Origin: Microbacterium oleivorans
Lineage (GTDB): Bacteria; Actinomycetota; Actinomycetes; Actinomycetales; Microbacteriaceae
Direction: 5' to 3'
DNA: 64,000 bases
Assembly: GCF_001644225.1 (NCBI RefSeq)
Contig: NZ_LSTV01000005.1
Location: 336,387 to 400,386 of the forward strand
Shown: piece after piece, positions 19,719 to 27,462 of the stretch
Position numbering within the stretch: position 1 is the first letter of the stretch
How the letters are laid out: each line of letters starts with the position of its first letter
Made by a program: the position numbers and the translations under genes
The notes under the pieces: generated by a model
Database searches by the model: none
The model's input: only the letters and a program-made list of their open reading frames with translations
Told to the model about the DNA's origin: nothing

Positions 19719-21509
19719 TCAGAGCTCCGTCATCCGGCCGTCCCGCAGTTCCAGCGTGAGGTCGGGACCGATCCGCTCGAGGAACGCGTCGTCGTGGCTG
19801 ACCACGAGCACGGCGCCCCGATACGCCGAGACGGCGTCGACGAGCTGGTCGACCGTGTCGAGGTCGAGGTTGTTCGTCGGCTCGTCCAGCACCACGAGGT
19901 GCGGCGCCGGGTCGGCGAGCAGCAGCCGGGCGAGTGCGACGCGGAACCGTTCGCCGCCCGACAGCGCCGACACCGGCCGCAGGACCGTGTCGCCGCGGAT
20001 GAGGAACCGGGCGAGCCGGTTCCGCAGCTCGACGTCCCCGACCCCCGGCGCCCCGGCGCGCACGTTCGCGAGTACCGACGCGGCCTCGTCGAGGCCGTCG
20101 ACCCGCTGCGACAGGTATCCGATCCGGTCGGTGTGCGCCTCGGCCGTGACGTCGTGATGTGCCGAGTGCAGGGCCGAAGCTGCATCCGACCCCGTTTCGC
20201 CCCCGTCGCCGCCGGCTGAACCTGCATTCGGCACCGCGGTCGCCGCCACCCCGCGTTCCGAATTCAGTCCCGCCGCCCCGGCATCGCCCGCGGTTCCCGC
20301 CGTATCGGCGCCCTCAACGCGCGTCGCGTCCACGGAGACTGAATACGGCACGTCCCGGGCCCCCGCCGAGGCGACGAGCCGCTCGAGCAGGGTCGTCTTG
20401 CCTGCGCCGTTCGGTCCGACGAGCGCCACGCGCTCGGGCCCCTGGATGGTCCAGGAGCGCTCGCCGTCGCCGATCGTCGCGATGCGCCGACCGGTGCCGA
20501 CGCCGGGGTCGGGCAGGTCGATGTGCACGGTGTCGTCGTCGCGCACGCGCCGGCCGGCGGTGTCGACGGCGGCCCGGGCGGCCTCGACCTTCTCGTTGGC
20601 CTCGACGCGGAGCTTGCCGGCAGTGACCTCGGCGGAGCGCTTCATGGCGCCCAGCACGATCTTCGGCGCCGCCTTCTTCGCGGCGAGCTTCTTGCCGTGC
20701 GCGTTCCGCATGGCGATCGCCGACTCGACCTGCTGCCGGTCGCGCTTCTCGCGCCGGAGCAGCTGCCGCGCGGCGGTCTCGGCCTGCACGGCCGCGGCCT
20801 GCTCGGTGTCGAGCCACGCCTTCCACGCGGAGTACGGGCCGCCGAACACCGAGAGCTCGTGCTCGTAGAGTTCGGCGGTGTCGTCGAGCTCCTCGAGCAA
20901 CGCGACGTCGTGGCTGACCACGATCAGCGTGCCGCGCCAGGTGCGCACGAGCTCGTGCACCCGCGCCCGCGCGTCGCGGTCGAGGTTGTTCGTCGGCTCG
21001 TCGAGCAGCGCAATCTCGGCGCCGCTCAGCCGCACGCCGACGAGCGCGGCGAGCACCGCCTCGCCGCCCGACAGTTCGCCGACACGGCGGTCGAGCGCCC
21101 CGTCGGGCAGGCCGACCTCGGCGAGGGCCGCCGTCGCGCGCGCCTCGACGTCCCAGTCGTCGCCGACGGTGTCGAAGTGCCGCTCGTCGACGTCGCCGCG
21201 CTCGATCGCACGGACGGCGTCGAGCACCGGCGCGATCCCGAGCACATCGGCGACGCGGCGTCCAGTGTCGAGCGTGAGCTGCTGCGGCAGCAGGTCCACG
21301 CGTCCGGCCGTCGAGATGGATCCGGATGCCGGGACGAGGGTCCCCGCGATGAGTTTCAGCAGTGTCGACTTGCCGCTGCCGTTGCGGCCGACGAGGCCGG
21401 TGCGGCCGCCGCCGAAGGCGCCGGACACGTCGCTCAGCGCGACGGTGCCGTCGGGCCAGGCGTAGGTGACGCGGTCGAGGGTGACCGCGGAGGTGAGAGT
21501 GGTGGGCAT
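19719..21509 (-). CDS. ABC-F family ATPase (ribosome-associated)
   Basis: A 596-residue cytosolic protein with two ABC nucleotide-binding domains and no membrane domain. NBD1 has GRNGSGKST and VGELSGGEAVLAALVG with LLDEPTNNLD; NBD2 has GPNGAGKTT and SALSGGERFRVALARLLLA with VLDEPTNNLD. The basic interdomain linker (LLRREKRDRQQVESAIAMRNAHGKKLAAKKAAPKI) is the ABC-F signature. Such proteins bind the ribosomal E site and rescue stalled or antibiotic-bound ribosomes. About 70 Ala/Gly-rich residues (roughly 385-455) are inserted between Walker A and the Q-loop of NBD2, which is unusual. The 250-nt leader with a short coding unit and competing hairpins suggests control by ribosome stalling. Confidence 0.93.
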   Translation of the reverse strand: MPTTLTSAVTLDRVTYAWPDGTVALSDVSGAFGGGRTGLVGRNGSGKSTLLKLIAGTLVPASGSISTAGRVDLLPQQLTLDTGRRVADVLGIAPVLDAVRAIERGDVDERHFDTVGDDWDVEARATAALAEVGLPDGALDRRVGELSGGEAVLAALVGVRLSGAEIALLDEPTNNLDRDARARVHELVRTWRGTLIVVSHDVALLEELDDTAELYEHELSVFGGPYSAWKAWLDTEQAAAVQAETAARQLLRREKRDRQQVESAIAMRNAHGKKLAAKKAAPKIVLGAMKRSAEVTAGKLRVEANEKVEAARAAVDTAGRRVRDDDTVHIDLPDPGVGTGRRIATIGDGERSWTIQGPERVALVGPNGAGKTTLLERLVASAGARDVPYSVSVDATRVEGADTAGTAGDAGAAGLNSERGVAATAVPNAGSAGGDGGETGSDAASALHSAHHDVTAEAHTDRIGYLSQRVDGLDEAASVLANVRAGAPGVGDVELRNRLARFLIRGDTVLRPVSALSGGERFRVALARLLLADPAPHLVVLDEPTNNLDLDTVDQLVDAVSAYRGAVLVVSHDDAFLERIGPDLTLELRDGRMTEL

Positions 21510-21581
21510 GAGCGCCTCCCTGTGAGCGGGGTGCGCGGACGCCGGCGTCGACGGTCCGGATGCAGCGCTTCATGCAGCCGG

Positions 21582-21598
21582 GCAGCACGAGGTGCTGC
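21582..21598 (-). promoter_or_regulatory. Leader hairpin 2 of the ABC-F gene
   Basis: GCAGCAC-GAG-GTGCTGC, a 7-bp stem with a 3-nt loop, lies in the leader about 70 nt upstream of the ABC-F start. It follows the larger hairpin at 21610-21653. Confidence 0.5.
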
Positions 21599-21609
21599 GG
21601 TCGAAGAGG

Positions 21610-21653
21610 GACGGTCCGCGCCGGTCGGTGAATCGATCACCGGGCGGACCGTC
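21610..21653 (-). promoter_or_regulatory. Leader hairpin 1 of the ABC-F gene (possible attenuator)
   Basis: GACGGTCCGC (21610-21619) pairs perfectly with GCGGACCGTC (21644-21653). An inner CCGGT/ACCGG pairing continues the stem, with one bulged base. A second copy of GACGGTCCG at 21550-21558 could pair with the same distal arm instead. This provides mutually exclusive structures downstream of the short leader coding unit at 21693-21722. Confidence 0.55.
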
Positions 21654-21692
21654 GGAATCGTCCTCGAGGAGGGTCGACGGGTCAGCGCGGGA

Positions 21693-21722
21693 TCACAGCG
21701 CGATCGCGTCGATTGCCTTCAA
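21693..21722 (-). CDS. Putative leader peptide of the ABC-F gene (9 codons)
   Basis: TTG start followed by codons for MKAIDAIAL and TGA. A good ribosome binding site (GAGGAAG) lies about 7-8 nt upstream, better than that of most genes here. It sits about 185 nt before the ABC-F start and 40 nt before the strong hairpin at 21610-21653. Leader peptides that sense stalled ribosomes are common upstream of antibiotic-resistance ABC-F genes in other bacteria (established knowledge). That this short frame works this way is inference. Confidence 0.4.
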   Translation of the reverse strand: MKAIDAIAL

Positions 21723-21757
21723 CGGCTCTTCCTCACACTCGGGACGGGGACCGGACC

Positions 21758-21788
21758 ATGGTAGCCGCGACGACGAGCGGATGCCAGG
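21758..21788 (-). promoter_or_regulatory. Candidate promoter of the ABC-F transcript
   Basis: On the minus strand CTGGCA is followed after about 18 nt by TACCAT (21758-21763). The predicted transcript start near 21751 leaves room for the leader coding unit and its ribosome binding site. Confidence 0.35.
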
Positions 21789-21794
21789 GGTCCC

Positions 21795-22454
21795 TCAGCT
21801 CGCCGGTGCGGCGAGCTGCTTCTCGAGGAACACCCGCACGTCGCCGAGCTCCTCCTCCGAGACGCTGTGCGCCAGGTTCGGGTACACGCGTCCGCTGAGT
21901 TCGACGTGGCCCGGCAGCCACTGCGCCGTGTGGTCGACGAACCGCGGCGGGATGACCTCGTCGCGCGCGCCGCGCCCCCAGAACACCGGCGGGCGCACCT
22001 CGGCGAGCTCGGCGTCGCCGGGGTGCGGCTCGGGGAACGCGTAGCCGGCGAGGTTCACGGCGAACGCCGCACTCTGCGGCCGCATCCGCAGCATCTGCAG
22101 CGCGATCACGCCACCCTGCGAGAAGCCGAGGAGACCGACGGATGCCGCGTCCCCCCGCACCTCGTCGACCCAGTCCCAGACCGCCTCGGTCGAGGCGAGG
22201 ACCTCGCCGTGGTCGCGGCTCTCGACGCCGTCGATTGTGAACCACGAGTACCCGGGCATCGGGAACCGGGGGGCGAGCGGGGCCCGCACGGCGGCGACGA
22301 CGAACGCGGAGGGCAGGTGAGGCACGAGCCCGAACAGGTCGCCCTCATGCGAGCCGTACCCGTGCAGCAGCACGAGCAGCGGGCGGTCGCCGCGCTCCTC
22401 GGCGGGCGCGGACCACAGGACGACGTCGGGATCGAGCGGGGAGGCGGCGGCCAT
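21795..22454 (-). CDS. Alpha/beta-hydrolase, carboxylesterase/phospholipase type
   Basis: A 219-residue serine esterase. LLVLLHGYGSHEGDL supplies the oxyanion loop, LGFSQGGVIALQML the nucleophile serine, GARDEVIPPRF the acid and NLAHSVSEEEL the histidine. The set and length match the small carboxylesterase/acyl-protein thioesterase family (YpfH/EstB type). There is no signal peptide, so it is cytosolic. The ATG at 22454 is supported by CAGGAT (22461-22466) 6 nt upstream. The physiological substrate is unknown. Confidence 0.88.
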   Translation of the reverse strand: MAAASPLDPDVVLWSAPAEERGDRPLLVLLHGYGSHEGDLFGLVPHLPSAFVVAAVRAPLAPRFPMPGYSWFTIDGVESRDHGEVLASTEAVWDWVDEVRGDAASVGLLGFSQGGVIALQMLRMRPQSAAFAVNLAGYAFPEPHPGDAELAEVRPPVFWGRGARDEVIPPRFVDHTAQWLPGHVELSGRVYPNLAHSVSEEELGDVRVFLEKQLAAPAS

Positions 22455-22546
22455 GCGTCCATCCTGCACCAGGGCGCCGACACCGCTCCGGCGGCACCCG
22501 TGCACGAGCGGGGCGGCGCGGCATCCGCTCGGGTATACATGGAGGC

Positions 22547-23173
22547 ATGGCCGTCCGCACTCCCGACCCCGACCCGAACGAGCGCGACGACGAGGGGGCC
22601 GCGCGCGATCCGCTGCGGGGGCTCGGCTCGTCGATGGGGCGCCCCGGCTCGGCGGGCAACCCGGCCTGGCTGAGCGACGTCGAGCTCGCGGAGGCGCGTC
22701 GGCGTCTGCCGATGCTCTACGTCGAGGCGGTGCCGGTGCGCCTGGACGGCATGGGTGCGGTGACCGAGGTCGGCATCCTGCTGCGCGCGACACCGATGGG
22801 CGAGATCTCCCGCACGATCGTGTCGGGCCGCGTGCGGTATGGCGAAACGGTGCGCGACGCGCTGTTCCGTCACCTCGAGAACGACCTCGGCCCGATGGCC
22901 TTCCCGCTGCTGCCGCCGCAGCCCGCACCGTTCACCGTCGCGGAGTACTTCCCGATCCCGGGCGTCAGCGCGTTCCACGACGACCGGCAGCACGCGGTGT
23001 CTCTCGCCTTCGTCGTGCCGGTGACGGGAACGTGCGAGCCGCGTCAGGACGCCCTCGAGGTGACGTGGATGTCGCCCGAGGAGGCGGCATCCGACGCCCT
23101 CGCGGCCGAGATGGAGGGCGGCCGCTCGACGCTCGTGCGGCAGGCGCTGGCCTCGGTCGGCGCCCTGCGCTGA
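22547..23173 (+). CDS. NUDIX-related protein (DUF4916-like)
   Basis: A 208-residue protein. A charged, probably disordered N-terminus of about 35 residues precedes a fold resembling NUDIX hydrolases (MLYVEAVPVRLDGMGAVTEVGILLRATPMGEISRTIVSGRVRYGETVRDALFRHLENDLG). The NUDIX box is degenerate: the REUxEE acidic cluster is replaced by RHLEND, so pyrophosphatase activity is doubtful. I believe the family is DUF4916, known from actinobacteria. TATACA lies 7 nt before the ATG. The last 17 codon-level bases are duplicated 150 bp downstream, flanking an 82-bp repeat element. Confidence 0.78.
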   Translation: MAVRTPDPDPNERDDEGAARDPLRGLGSSMGRPGSAGNPAWLSDVELAEARRRLPMLYVEAVPVRLDGMGAVTEVGILLRATPMGEISRTIVSGRVRYGETVRDALFRHLENDLGPMAFPLLPPQPAPFTVAEYFPIPGVSAFHDDRQHAVSLAFVVPVTGTCEPRQDALEVTWMSPEEAASDALAAEMEGGRSTLVRQALASVGALR

Positions 23174-23326
23174 GCCGTGCGCCTCGCGTCTGACGCCGAA
23201 TCACCATCCACCTGCCGAATCACCACCGAAATGTCGGCATTCGAGTGGTGTTTCGGCATTCCGGCGGTGACTCGGCGACGGGGGACGCGCAGGCGCGGCC
23301 GCGGAGTCGGCGCCCTGCGCTGAGCC
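23156..23326. repeat. 21-bp direct repeats flanking an 82-bp element
   Basis: GTCGGCGCCCTGCGCTGAGCC occurs at 23156-23176, where it is the 3' end and stop codon of the NUDIX-like gene, and again identically at 23306-23326. The 82-bp palindromic element lies between the two copies. This looks like a duplicated gene end around an inserted element. Confidence 0.65.
23195..23276. repeat. 82-bp nested palindromic element, copy A
   Basis: Two concentric palindromes. The outer arms are GCCGAATCACC and GGTGACTCGGC (11 bp, one mismatch); the inner arms are TGCCGAATCACCAC and GTGGTGTTTCGGCA (14 bp, one mismatch). They are separated by 7-nt spacers around an 18-nt centre. A second element of identical length and architecture lies at 27941-28022. 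Confidence 0.85.
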
Positions 23327-24394
23327 TCAGCCGCGCGTCAGGCGCGAGAGCTCGGCGACGAAGGCGTCGACGTCCGACTCGGTCGTGTCAAACGAGCACA
23401 TCCAGCGCACCTCGTTCTTCGAGGCATCCCAGTCGTAGAAGCGGAACGACTCGCGCAGCCGGTCGGCGACGCCGTCGGGCAGGATCGCGAACACGCCGTT
23501 GGCCTGCGTCGGCTGGCTGAACCGCACCCCGACGATCGACCCGTCCGCGAGCCCGCCCTCGACGGCGGAGCGCAGGCGTGCGGCCATCGCGTTGGCGTGG
23601 CGGGCGTTGCGCAGGTAGAGGTCGTCCTCGTACAGCGCGATCAGCTGCGCCGACACGAAGCGCATCTTCGACGAGAGCTGCATGTTGAGCTTGCGCAGGA
23701 AGGGAAGCCCCGCGGATGCCGCGGGGTCGAGCACGACGATCGCCTCGGCCGCGAGCGCGCCGTTCTTCGTGCCGCCGGCGCTGACGACGTCGACGCCCGC
23801 GTCGAGCGTGAACGCGCGGATCGGCAGGTCGAGGGCCGCTGCCGCGTTCGAGAGCCGTGCGCCGTCGAGGTGCAGTCGCATGCCGCGCGCGTGCGCGTGG
23901 TCAGCGAGGGCCCGGATCTCGTCGGGCGTGTAGAGGGTGCCGAGCTCGGTCGACTGGGTGATCGAGACGACGAGCGGCTGCGCGCGGTGCTCGTCGCCCC
24001 AGCCCCACGCCTCGCGGTCGACGAGCTCGGGGGTGAGCTTGCCGTCGTCGGTGGGCACGTTCAGGATCTTGATGCCCGCGACCTTCTCGGGGGCGCCGCC
24101 CTCGTCGACGTTGATGTGGGCGGTGGATGCCGCGACCACGGCGCCCCAGCGCGGGAGCATCGACTGCAGGCCGGTGACGTTCGCCCCGGTGCCGTTGAAG
24201 ACGGGGAACGCCTGCGCGTCGTCGCCGAAGTGGCGGGCGAAGACGTGCTGCAGGCGCTCGGTGTAGAGGTCCTCGCCGTAGGCGATCTGGTGTCCGTCGT
24301 TCGCTGCGGCGAGGGCCGCCAGCACCTCGGGGTGCACCCCTGAGTAGTTGTCGCTGGCGAAGGAACGGATCGTCGGGTCGTGGAGCGTCGTCAC
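23327..24394 (-). CDS. ltaE: Low-specificity L-threonine aldolase
   Basis: A 355-residue PLP enzyme of fold type I that splits L-threonine or L-allo-threonine into glycine and acetaldehyde. FASDNYSGVHPEVLAALAAAN is the family N-terminus, HLDGARLSNAAAAL carries the PLP-binding Asp, and SAGGTKNGAL carries the Schiff-base lysine. ITQSTELGTLYTPDEI is also typical. GTG at 24394 lies 6 nt behind TAGGCT (24401-24406). It diverges from the MFS transporter gene. Confidence 0.92.
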   Translation of the reverse strand: MTTLHDPTIRSFASDNYSGVHPEVLAALAAANDGHQIAYGEDLYTERLQHVFARHFGDDAQAFPVFNGTGANVTGLQSMLPRWGAVVAASTAHINVDEGGAPEKVAGIKILNVPTDDGKLTPELVDREAWGWGDEHRAQPLVVSITQSTELGTLYTPDEIRALADHAHARGMRLHLDGARLSNAAAALDLPIRAFTLDAGVDVVSAGGTKNGALAAEAIVVLDPAASAGLPFLRKLNMQLSSKMRFVSAQLIALYEDDLYLRNARHANAMAARLRSAVEGGLADGSIVGVRFSQPTQANGVFAILPDGVADRLRESFRFYDWDASKNEVRWMCSFDTTESDVDAFVAELSRLTRG

Positions 24395-24459
24395 CCTTCC
24401 AGCCTAGGTCGCGCGCGGACCCTCTTTCCCGTGTCGGAGGCCGGCGATACCCTCGCGGC

Positions 24460-25875
24460 ATGAGCGACGCGACGCCGGCATCCCGCACCGTCCCGCCCGG
24501 CGGCATGCGCACGTTCCTGCACGTGCTGGTGAACACGGCCGTCGCGAACGTCACGACGAGCTTCCTGTGGTTCGCCTTGACCTTCTGGGTGTACCTCGAG
24601 ACCGAGTCCGTGCTCGCGACGGGCATCATCGGCGGCGCCTACATGCTGCTGCTCGCGATCTTCGGCATGGTCTTCGGCACCCTCGTCGACCGGTTCCGCA
24701 AGCACGCCGTCATGGTGTTCTCCGGGGTCTTCACCCTCGCCGCCTTCCTCGCCGCCGGTGCGATCTACCTCGCGCAGCCCGAGTCGACGATCCTCGACCT
24801 CGGCGGCCCCTGGTTCTGGCTCTTCTCGGGCATCATCCTCATCGGGGCGGTGGTCGAGAACCTCCGCAACATCGCCCTGTCGACGACCGTGACGCTTCTG
24901 GTCCCCACCGAGCGCCACGCCAACGCGAACGGTCTCGTCGGCACCGTGCAGGGCATCGCGTTCATCGTGACGAGCGCCCTGTCGGGTCTCGCTGTCGGCT
25001 TCGTCGGCATGGGTGGCACGCTCGCCGTCGCGATCGCCTTCACCGCGGTCCCCCTCGTCCACCTGTTGTTCGTCCGCATCCCCGAGGAGGCGCCGACGCC
25101 CGACCCGGGCTCGAAGATCCTCGACGTCCGGGGCGCGGCGGCGGCCATCCGCGCCGTCCCCGGGCTGTTCGCGCTCATCCTCTTCTCCACCTTCAACAAC
25201 CTCATCGGCGGCCTCTACATGGCGCTGATGGACCCCTACGGTCTCGAACTCTTCGACGTGAAGATCTGGGGTGTCGTCCTGGCGGTGACCGCGACCGGCT
25301 TCCTGATCGGCGGCGGCATCGTCGCCGCGAAGGGCCTCGGCGCGAACCCGATCCGCACGCTTCTGCTTGCGGTGGCGGCGATGGGACTGCTCGGCGCGGT
25401 CTTCACCCTGCGGGAGTGGTGGTGGCTCTACGCCCTGGGTATCTGGGCGTACATGACGCTCGTCCCCGTGATCGAGTCCGCCGAGCAGACCGTCATCCAG
25501 AAGGTCGTGCCGTTCGAGCGCCAGGGGCGGGTGTTCGGCGCCGCGACGGCCCTCGAGGTGTCGACGGGGCCGATCACGTCGTTCGCGATCGCCCCGATCG
25601 CCGAGTTCTGGATCATCCCGGCCCTCCGCACCGACGAGGGTCGCCGCACCTGGTCGTGGCTGCTCGGCGAGGGCGAGATGCGCGGGATCGCGCTCATCTT
25701 CCTCGTCGGCGGACTGGTCATGGTGGCCGCGGCGCTCGCCGCCTTCCTCACCCGCTCCTACCGGACGCTCTCGGCCGAGTACCGCGAGGCGCCCCAGACG
25801 ACCGAAGCGGATGCGGCGGCTCCCGGCATCCCGTCGTCGTCACGCGAAGCCGCGGGCGGCGTCGCGGGTGAGTGA
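24460..25875 (+). CDS. Major facilitator superfamily transporter
   Basis: A 471-residue permease with about twelve hydrophobic segments and the loop 2-3 motif GTLVDRFRKHAVM (usual G-x3-D-R-x-R/K). It belongs to the drug-efflux or unknown-substrate group (MFS_3-like), with a long periplasmic loop and a C-terminal hydrophilic tail of about 45 residues. TACCCT (24448-24453) lies 6 nt before the ATG, so the transcript is probably leaderless. The gene ends at a strong hairpin shared with the convergent gene. The substrate is not predictable. Confidence 0.88.
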   Translation: MSDATPASRTVPPGGMRTFLHVLVNTAVANVTTSFLWFALTFWVYLETESVLATGIIGGAYMLLLAIFGMVFGTLVDRFRKHAVMVFSGVFTLAAFLAAGAIYLAQPESTILDLGGPWFWLFSGIILIGAVVENLRNIALSTTVTLLVPTERHANANGLVGTVQGIAFIVTSALSGLAVGFVGMGGTLAVAIAFTAVPLVHLLFVRIPEEAPTPDPGSKILDVRGAAAAIRAVPGLFALILFSTFNNLIGGLYMALMDPYGLELFDVKIWGVVLAVTATGFLIGGGIVAAKGLGANPIRTLLLAVAAMGLLGAVFTLREWWWLYALGIWAYMTLVPVIESAEQTVIQKVVPFERQGRVFGAATALEVSTGPITSFAIAPIAEFWIIPALRTDEGRRTWSWLLGEGEMRGIALIFLVGGLVMVAAALAAFLTRSYRTLSAEYREAPQTTEADAAAPGIPSSSREAAGGVAGE

Positions 25876-25891
25876 CCGTGCGCGCACTGAA

Positions 25892-25930
25892 CCGCGGCGG
25901 CCGGCATCCCCCCGGAGCCGGCCGCCGCGG
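25892..25930. terminator. Bidirectional terminator hairpin
   Basis: CCGCGGCGGCCGGC and GCCGGCCGCCGCGG form a perfect 14-bp stem with an 11-nt loop. It fills the 56 bp between the converging MFS and DUF6421-like genes. Confidence 0.75.
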
Positions 25931-25931
25931 A

Positions 25932-27344
25932 TCAGGCGTCGGTGGCCCGGATGCCGGCCACGCCGGCGATCACGGGACGCATCTTCTTCTCGAGGGCCTC
26001 GAAGAACATCGACAGCGGGAACTCGTCGTCCATCACGGCGTCGGTGTAGCCCTTCGGGGGCCCGGCCAGGATCTCGTCAGAGAGGCCGCGCGCCCACTGC
26101 GAGGCGGGGTGGGGGGTGACCGTCTGGCGGACCAGGTCGTAGGCGGCGAGCCAGTGCGCGACCTTCGGGCGGTCGATCGACTCCCAGTAGAGCCGGTCGA
26201 TCGCGTCGCTCAGGGCGATGACGGCGTCGGCGACACGGTCCCATTCGAACGCCAGCGAGGTGTCGGTCCAGTGCAGCACGCCGCGCTGGTGCAGCCACGC
26301 GAACAGCAGTTGCCCGCCGAGCCCGTCGTAGTTGCGCACGCGCGTGCCGGTGATAGCGAAGCGGAAGATGCGGTCGAAGATGACGGCGTACTGGACGAGT
26401 CCGGCGTGCTCGAGCATCTCGGTCTCGGCATCCGTCAGCTGCGCCTTCGCCGACAGGTCCTTCTCGATGGCGACGCACTCGCGGAAGGCGGTGAGGTCGC
26501 AGCGCAGCTCCTCGAGCGAGTACAGGAAGAACGGCATCCGCTGCTTAATCATGAACGGGTCGAACGGCAGGTCCCCGCGCATGTGCGTGCGGTCGTGGAT
26601 GAGGTCCCACATGACGAACGTCTTCTCGGCGAGGCGCTGGTCGTCGAGCAGCCGCGCGGCGGCGTCGGGCAGGTCGAGCCGCGTGATGTCCGCGGCGGCG
26701 CGCACGACGCGGCGGTAGCGGGCCGCCTCGCGGTCCTGGAAGATCGCGCCCCACGTGAAGGTCGGGATCTCGCGCATCGCGACGGTCTCGGGGAAGAGCA
26801 CGGCCGAGTTCGTGTCGTAGCCGGGCGTGAAGTCGAGCAGGCGGAACGACACGAACAGGCGGTTCGTGTAGGTCTGCTCGAGCTCGGCGATGAACTCGGG
26901 CCAGATCGTGTCGACGAGGACGGCCTCGACCTTGCGGTCGCGGGTGCCGTTCTGCGTGTACATCGGGAACACGACGAGGTGGCGGAGCCCGTCGATGCGG
27001 TGCTCCTGCGGCTGGAAGGCGACGAGCGAGTCGAGGAAGTCCGGGACGCCGAAGCCCTCCGAGACCCAGCGGTCGAAGTCCGCGACGCTCGCTTCGAGGT
27101 AGGCGGCGTCGTGCGGGAAGGCGGGGGAGAGCGAGCGGATGCCGGCGGTGATCGCCTCGACGTGGCGGCGGGCGGCGTCGTGGTCGGCGGCGTCGGGCAC
27201 CGAGCCGTCGGTGGTTTGCAGTTCCTGCAGGGCGGTCGCGGCATCCCGCAGCATCGCCCACGCCGCGGAGGTCTCGGCCGTGCGGGCGTCCTCGACGACC
27301 TCGGGCATCCCGATGATCGTCGGCGCAGTGGTGACGGTGCTCAT
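25932..27344 (-). CDS. Conserved protein of unknown function (DUF6421-like)
   Basis: A 470-residue cytosolic protein with no signal or membrane segment. I believe it belongs to an actinobacterial family named DUF6421, but cannot confirm this. A striking block WDLIHDRTHMRGDLPFDPFMIKQ contains His250 and His254 in an H-x3-H arrangement, followed by SLEELRCDLTAFRE with acidic residues, suggesting a metal-binding or hydrolase-like site. The ATG at 27344 has a strong AGGAGGT ribosome binding site. It diverges from an Lrp/AsnC regulator, which probably controls it, hinting at amino-acid metabolism. The reaction is unknown. Confidence 0.8.
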   Translation of the reverse strand: MSTVTTAPTIIGMPEVVEDARTAETSAAWAMLRDAATALQELQTTDGSVPDAADHDAARRHVEAITAGIRSLSPAFPHDAAYLEASVADFDRWVSEGFGVPDFLDSLVAFQPQEHRIDGLRHLVVFPMYTQNGTRDRKVEAVLVDTIWPEFIAELEQTYTNRLFVSFRLLDFTPGYDTNSAVLFPETVAMREIPTFTWGAIFQDREAARYRRVVRAAADITRLDLPDAAARLLDDQRLAEKTFVMWDLIHDRTHMRGDLPFDPFMIKQRMPFFLYSLEELRCDLTAFRECVAIEKDLSAKAQLTDAETEMLEHAGLVQYAVIFDRIFRFAITGTRVRNYDGLGGQLLFAWLHQRGVLHWTDTSLAFEWDRVADAVIALSDAIDRLYWESIDRPKVAHWLAAYDLVRQTVTPHPASQWARGLSDEILAGPPKGYTDAVMDDEFPLSMFFEALEKKMRPVIAGVAGIRATDA

Positions 27345-27462
27345 GGTGGACCTCCTATCGGTTCCTCACGGTTTCCTCGCGCTGATGCGGGAAGATTTCC
27401 GGTCATTTCAGGGTAAGGCCGTAAGGATCTCGTGTGCAACCCGCCTGCGGTACGGTCGGAGC

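Noticed and set aside
21733..21759. Eight-codon frame MVRSPSRV as ABC-F leader peptide
   Set aside because: It overlaps the likely -10 box and has no ribosome binding site. The downstream unit at 21693-21722 has a good one.
23156..23326. Insertion sequence
   Set aside because: There is no transposase and the insert is only about 130 bp. It is described instead as a repeat element with flanking duplication.
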